This document shows positions 16,108-19,982 of a stretch of 19,982 bases of DNA, piece after piece. Both the position numbers and the translations under genes were made by a program. Each line of letters starts with the position of its first letter. Within the stretch, counting starts at the first letter, position 1. A model generated the notes under the pieces. The model worked only from the letters and a program-made list of their open reading frames with translations. It was not told the DNA's origin and did not search any database. The DNA comes from JASSUD01 sp031963225 (GTDB lineage: Bacteria; Pseudomonadota; Gammaproteobacteria; Burkholderiales; Burkholderiaceae): positions 1 through 19,982 of the forward strand of contig JASSUD010000054.1 of NCBI GenBank assembly GCA_031963225.1, written 5' to 3'.

Positions 16108-17001
16108 ATGTCTACCACGAACATTACCAAAGCAGTTTTCCCCGTTGCCGGACTAGGGACGCGTTTTTTGCCTGCAACCAAAGCCATCCCAAAAGAAATG
16201 CTACCGGTGGTAGATATTCCCCTCATTCAACTGGCGGTAGAAGAAGCCCTGGCAGCTGGAATAACCACGATGATTTTCGTCACTGGGCGCAGCAAGCGTG
16301 CAATCGAAGATCATTTTGATAAATCCTACGAGCTTGAAATGGAGCTCGAAGCACATAATAAAGCCAGTTTGCTAGAGCAGGTACGCAGAATAAAGCCTGC
16401 TCATATGGACTGCTTTTACGTGCGCCAACCTGAAGCACGGGGCTTAGGTCATGCGGTTTTATGTGCAGAAAAACTCATTGGCGATGAACCTTTTGCCGTA
16501 CTTCTAGCCGATGATTTACTAGACGGCGCCCCTCCCGTCTTGCAGCAGATGGTAGAAGTGTTCAAACACTATCGCAATTCTGTGTTGGGAGTAGAAACCA
16601 TTTCCCCTGAAGAAGCACCGTTTTACGGTGTAATTGCTGGCAAAGAATGGAATGAAGGCATTATTAGCCTAACGCAGATTGTGGAAAAACCCACTCCTGA
16701 AGAAGCACCCTCCAATCTTGGTGTAGTAGGGCGCTATATTTTTCAGCCCGGTATTTTCGACCACCTTCGGCATTTAAAACCCAGCATTGGAGGAGAAATT
16801 CAACTGACGGATGCTATCCAATCCTTAATGCGCGAAGAGCAAGTGCTAGCCTGCCGTTACCAAGGTACCCGGTTTGACTGCGGCAGCAAACTAGGCTACC
16901 TAAAAGCAACAGTTGAATTTGCCCTACGTCATCCAGACGTCAAAGATGCATTTGAAGCGTATTTGCATACACGTTTATTAAAGCAAGATAACGCGTTGTA
17001 A
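16108..17001 (+). CDS. galU: UTP--glucose-1-phosphate uridylyltransferase
   Basis: This 297-residue cytoplasmic nucleotidyltransferase makes UDP-glucose from UTP and glucose-1-phosphate, for lipopolysaccharide, exopolysaccharide and trehalose synthesis. The nucleotide-binding signature GLGTRFLPATKAIPKEM is at 15-31. QPEARGLGHAVLCA is at 107-120 and the metal-binding region LADDLLD at about 133-139. VEKPTPEEAPSNLGVVGRY and GGEIQLTDAI follow in the expected order, and length is normal for bacterial GalU. The frame is open from a GTG at 16057, but that extension runs through the inverted-repeat remnant, so ATG 16108 (MSTTNITKAVFPVAGLGTRF) is chosen. No clear ribosome binding site precedes it. 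As I recall, valS and galU are neighbours in Burkholderia chromosomes; here WD40-1 and WD40-2 separate them. Confidence 0.97.
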   Translation: MSTTNITKAVFPVAGLGTRFLPATKAIPKEMLPVVDIPLIQLAVEEALAAGITTMIFVTGRSKRAIEDHFDKSYELEMELEAHNKASLLEQVRRIKPAHMDCFYVRQPEARGLGHAVLCAEKLIGDEPFAVLLADDLLDGAPPVLQQMVEVFKHYRNSVLGVETISPEEAPFYGVIAGKEWNEGIISLTQIVEKPTPEEAPSNLGVVGRYIFQPGIFDHLRHLKPSIGGEIQLTDAIQSLMREEQVLACRYQGTRFDCGSKLGYLKATVEFALRHPDVKDAFEAYLHTRLLKQDNAL

Positions 17002-17003
17002 GC

Positions 17004-17086
17004 CTGTTGGGGAATATTGCCCCACCCATCAATTTGCTATGGGACGTAGGTTGGTGGTGACGAAGGAACCCCAACATGCATACCAC
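17004..17086. repeat. decayed right arm plus intact left arm before WD40-3
   Basis: TGTTGGGGAATATTGCCCCA (from 17006) followed by CCC is a mutated right arm of the GGGCAACGTTCCCC variant and can form a short hairpin just after the galU stop. An intact 42-bp arm of the GGTGACGAAGG variant follows at 17045-17086. The long spacer found before WD40-1 and WD40-2 is missing. Instead the arm is preceded by GAC, as at 4692. Confidence 0.7.
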
Positions 17087-17184
17087 AGTTTTTTTGAATA
17101 CCTGCGTAATATCAGTTACTGAAATTTATTGCACTATCCGGCTAAATGCTGAGCAGTACACAGCACTGTAAATTAAAGATACCT
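17087..17184 (+). promoter_or_regulatory. conserved 5' leader of WD40-3
   Basis: Nearly identical in content to the WD40-1 leader: AGTTTTTTTGAAT after the arm, dyad GTAAT-ATCA-GTTAC (17106-17119), TTTATTGCACTATCCGGC, and AATTAAAGATACCT before the ATG. Confidence 0.6.
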
Positions 17185-19809
17185 ATGTCAGTTTATATCC
17201 CAAGCACTGCTATTTCGTCCTATCCCATCGCCCAGCAATCTCTAACATCACCATTATTTTCCCTCCCGGTAGAAATTCAAGAAGAAGTAGAAAGTTATCT
17301 AGACTCATCAGCACAACAGGCTCTGTTTGAAGCGCTGATTACGGTAACCCGTGATGGCAAACCCATAGACTCCCCTATCCTTAAATTGCACTTGCTGCAG
17401 CAGAGAGTTCCCTCTCAATATCAGCAAGCTCTAGCCAGATCAGATGCGAGCTTGCAAACATTGGTATGGAATCAACTCGAGTGGCTATGGAAATCAGGTC
17501 AGCTTGATCAAACGGTAGAGAGGCCCGTGCTCTTTAAACTGCTACTTTGGGTTTGTGATCCAGAGCTATGTGGCTATTTAAGTGAGATGATCCACCAAGA
17601 GCCAGCATTAAAAGAAAAGCTACTGAGTTGGGTCGAACGCTCAAAAACAGAAAAAGTGCAGCCGATGGCGGCAAATGCGCTAACGCTATTGGTGAAAGGT
17701 GGTGTGCAGTTTAATGGAGCAAATTTAAGAGGAATCCAGGTACCTGGAGCGGATCTAAGTTTTGGGGTATTTGAGTCAGCGCAGTTACAAGGAGCGGATT
17801 TGACCGGGGTCAAGCTCCGCGCAAGCTGGCTGCGCGAGGCGAATTTAAGCGGCGCGCAGATGGCTGGGGTGCAGTTTGGAGAATGGGCGTATCTGCAAGA
17901 AGAGAGGGCGGTGAGGTCATTCGCTTATTCCCCGGATGGGAAAACCTGTGCGATAGGTCTTGTAAACGGTACGATTTGTGTGTACAGCACATCAAGCTGG
18001 GCAAAAATCTACACCTTGGAAGGACATGGATCTTCTGTTAGTAGCATAGCGTATTCGCCCGATGGAGCGCAGATCGTATCGGGGTGTGATGACACGACCG
18101 TTCGGTTGTGGGATGCGGGAAGCGGCGCGCTGCGTCACGCCCTGCAAGGGCATGAATCTTCTATTAGTAGCGTAGCGTATTCACCCAACGGAGCGCAGAT
18201 TGCCTCGGGGAGTGATGACCATACGATTCGGCTGTGGGACGCGAGAAGCGGCGCGCTGCGCCACACCCTGCAAGGGCATGAAAATTGGGTTACTAGCGTA
18301 GGGTATTCACCCAACGGAGCGCAGATCGCCTCGGGGAGTAATGACCGGACCGTTCGGCTGTGGGATGCACAAAGCGGCGCGCTGCACCACACCCTGCAAG
18401 GGCATACATCTTCTGTTACTAGCGTAGCGTATTCGCCCAACGGAGCGCAGATCGTCTCGGGGAGTAATGACCAGACCGTTCGGCTGTGGGACGCACAAAG
18501 CGGCGCGCTGCGTCACACCCTGCAAGGGCATAAATCTTCTGTTAGTAGCGTAGCGTATTCACCCAACGGAGCGCAGATTGCCTCGGGAAGTGATGACCTT
18601 ACCATTCGTCTGTGGGACGCGGGAAGCGGTGCGCTGCAACACACTCTGCAAGGGCATAAAGCGCCTGTTACTAGCGTAGCGTATTCGTCCAACGGCGCAC
18701 AGGTCGCCTCGGGGAGTTTTGACCGTACCGTTTTGCTGTGGGATGTGGGAAGCAGCGCGCTGCGCCACACCCCGCAAGGGCATGAACGTCCTGTTAAGAG
18801 CGTAGCGTATTCTCCAGACGGAGCGCAGATCGCCTCGGGCAGTGGGGACAAGACTGTTCGACTGTGGGACGCGAGAAGCGGCGCACTGCGCCACATCCTG
18901 CAAGGGCATCAAAATTGGGTTAATAGCGTAGCGTATTCACCCAACGGAGCGCAGATCGCCTCGGCGGGTGATGATAAGACCATTCGGCTGTGGAGCGCGG
19001 GAAGCAGCGCGCTGCTCCACACCCTGCGAGAGCATAACAGTTGGGTTAATAGCGTAGCGTATTCACCCAACGGAGCGCAGATCGCCTCGGGGAGTGATGA
19101 TCATACCGTTCGGCTGTGGGACGCAGGAAGCGGCGCGCTGCTCCACACCCTGCAAGGGCATAAATCTTCTGTTAGGAGCGTAGCGTATTCGCCTAATGGA
19201 GCGCAGATTGCCTCGGGCAGTTGGGATCATACCGTTTTGCTGTGGGATGCGGGAAGCGGCGCGCTGCGTCACACCCTGCAAGGGCATAAAAATTGGGTTA
19301 CTAGCGTAGGGTATTCTCCCGACGGAGCGCAGATTGCCTCGGGGAGTTCTGATCATACCGTTTTGCTGTGGGATGCGGGAAGCGGCGCGCTACGCCATAC
19401 CCTGCGAGGGCATGAAGGTACTGTTAATAGCGTAGCGTATTCTCCCAACGGGGCGCAGATTGCCTCGGGGAGTGATGACCATACTGTTCGACTGTGGGAC
19501 GCCGCCTCGGGTCAATGTCGAGCAGTAATTCGAGGTTTTAGCGGACAGGTCTACGGTGTCGCCTGGAGCGCTGTGCCCGGGGAAGACAACGATCTGGTGA
19601 CGAGCAGTGGAGATAACTTCGTTCGCCAGTGGCGTGTAATCGTAGAGGGTGATGACGTACAGGTGGCCCTGCGCTGGATATCAACGCATGACGAACTAAC
19701 AGTGAAGGATACGTTAATAGAAGGAGTAGAAGGGTTAAGCGAGAGAAATAGAGCCCTGTTGAAGCAACGAGGGGCTAATGATGGGGTTCTATTGTCTAAT
19801 TTAGCCTGA
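17185..19809 (+). CDS. pentapeptide-repeat/WD40-repeat protein, paralogue 3 (WD40-3)
   Basis: This 874-residue protein has the same plan as the other two: 281 residues up to the end of the divergent first blade, twelve WD40 repeats of exactly 42 residues (282-785), and an 89-residue partial blade and tail ending LLKQRGANDGVLLSNLA. It is one blade longer than its paralogues, so with the divergent first and last blades it has 14, enough for two seven-bladed propellers. The N-terminus (MSVYIPSTAISSYPIAQQSL) is more diverged than the other two are from each other. Many units carry SSV or NWV after GH. The frame is open from 17146, but ATG 17185 matches the common start fixed by WD40-2. No NTPase, protease, nuclease or membrane segment is visible. 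A protein-recognition role is likely from the fold, but the ligand is unknown. Confidence 0.93.
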   Translation: MSVYIPSTAISSYPIAQQSLTSPLFSLPVEIQEEVESYLDSSAQQALFEALITVTRDGKPIDSPILKLHLLQQRVPSQYQQALARSDASLQTLVWNQLEWLWKSGQLDQTVERPVLFKLLLWVCDPELCGYLSEMIHQEPALKEKLLSWVERSKTEKVQPMAANALTLLVKGGVQFNGANLRGIQVPGADLSFGVFESAQLQGADLTGVKLRASWLREANLSGAQMAGVQFGEWAYLQEERAVRSFAYSPDGKTCAIGLVNGTICVYSTSSWAKIYTLEGHGSSVSSIAYSPDGAQIVSGCDDTTVRLWDAGSGALRHALQGHESSISSVAYSPNGAQIASGSDDHTIRLWDARSGALRHTLQGHENWVTSVGYSPNGAQIASGSNDRTVRLWDAQSGALHHTLQGHTSSVTSVAYSPNGAQIVSGSNDQTVRLWDAQSGALRHTLQGHKSSVSSVAYSPNGAQIASGSDDLTIRLWDAGSGALQHTLQGHKAPVTSVAYSSNGAQVASGSFDRTVLLWDVGSSALRHTPQGHERPVKSVAYSPDGAQIASGSGDKTVRLWDARSGALRHILQGHQNWVNSVAYSPNGAQIASAGDDKTIRLWSAGSSALLHTLREHNSWVNSVAYSPNGAQIASGSDDHTVRLWDAGSGALLHTLQGHKSSVRSVAYSPNGAQIASGSWDHTVLLWDAGSGALRHTLQGHKNWVTSVGYSPDGAQIASGSSDHTVLLWDAGSGALRHTLRGHEGTVNSVAYSPNGAQIASGSDDHTVRLWDAASGQCRAVIRGFSGQVYGVAWSAVPGEDNDLVTSSGDNFVRQWRVIVEGDDVQVALRWISTHDELTVKDTLIEGVEGLSERNRALLKQRGANDGVLLSNLA
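18028..19539 (+). repeat. tandem WD40 array of WD40-3, 12 units
   Basis: Twelve units of exactly 126 bp (1512 bp). Framework exceptions are few: SVGYSP in units 3 and 11, REH in place of QGH in unit 8, TPQGH in unit 6, and SGCDD in unit 1. Confidence 0.95.
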
Positions 19810-19810
19810 A

Positions 19811-19926
19811 GATGTTGGAGTCCCTTCGTTCTCTACCAACCACAAGAAAAGCAAAGGGCGGTAGGTTGGTGGTGAGGCACGAACCCCAACATGCGCGCCA
19901 CAGTTTTTTTGATTACCTGCGTAACA
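19811..19926 (+). repeat. arm remnant, intact arm and truncated fourth leader
   Basis: GATGTTGGAGTCCCTTCGTT (from 19811), running on to CTACCAACCAC, is a mutated right arm. CACAAGAAAAGCAAAGGGC is the spacer end seen before WD40-2. An intact 42-bp arm of the GGTGAGGCACGAACCCC variant follows (19860-19901). AGTTTTTTTGATTACCTGCG and TAACA (19902-19926) then match the start of the WD40 leaders, and the match stops there. This is the 5' end of a fourth cassette whose gene is displaced or lost. Confidence 0.75.
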
Positions 19927-19927
19927 C

Positions 19928-19982
19928 TGTCAAGGCTAATTACAAATGTCTTATTTCTGGCTAAATAGAAATGTCTGACTTT
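19928..19982. mobile_element. probable insertion-sequence end (partial, continues beyond window)
   Basis: TGTCAA begins exactly where the WD40 leader homology ends. Two direct repeats GGCTAATTACAAATGTCT (19934-19951) and GGCTAAATAGAAATGTCT (19959-19976) agree at 16 of 18 positions, 25 bp apart, as in transposase-binding sites at an IS terminus. It recalls ends of IS1202/ISNCY-type elements, but no transposase lies in the window, so the family is a guess. Confidence 0.45.

Overview
The window looks like chromosome from a beta-proteobacterium of the Burkholderiaceae, most likely a reduced fungal endosymbiont of the Mycoavidus/Glomeribacter type. This is inferred from the style of the housekeeping proteins (RNB exoribonuclease, Mpl, TlpA-like thioredoxin, UvrD, ValS, GalU), from base composition that looks lower in G+C than free-living Burkholderia, and from large proteins combining pentapeptide repeats with WD40 repeats. 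No rRNA or tRNA gene and no CRISPR array was seen, and no species marker was read, so the assignment is an inference.

Left part (1-10535), housekeeping. A 134-bp inverted-repeat element sits at 14-147. Next come an RNase II-type gene and mpl on the minus strand, probably co-transcribed as mpl then rnb. A 374-bp gap contains a 149-bp near-perfectly centred palindrome (3861-4009). It is followed by a plus-strand membrane-anchored thioredoxin-like gene. A second copy of the 134-bp element family (4692-4824) lies between this gene and the convergent uvrD, and is flanked by a 27-bp direct repeat. uvrD (minus) and valS (plus) diverge from a 262-bp AT-rich gap.

Right part (10536-19982), a paralogous cassette array. 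Three closely related genes for proteins of 829, 832 and 874 residues alternate with housekeeping DNA: valS, WD40-1, WD40-2, galU, WD40-3. Each protein has exactly 281 residues of helical plus pentapeptide-repeat plus first-blade sequence. Then come 11, 11 or 12 almost identical 42-residue WD40 repeats and an 89-residue C-terminal part. Each gene is preceded by the same leader, which begins with one arm of the inverted-repeat element. A fourth leader copy starts at 19860 and breaks off at about 19926, where what looks like the end of an insertion sequence begins.

The main point of interest is the WD40 family. The framework of each blade is nearly invariant, while variation is concentrated in a few positions expected on one face of the propeller. 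This is the pattern of the fungal HET-D/HET-E/HET-R recognition proteins. With shared leaders, signs of gene conversion and changing blade number, it suggests a rapidly diversifying recognition or effector family.
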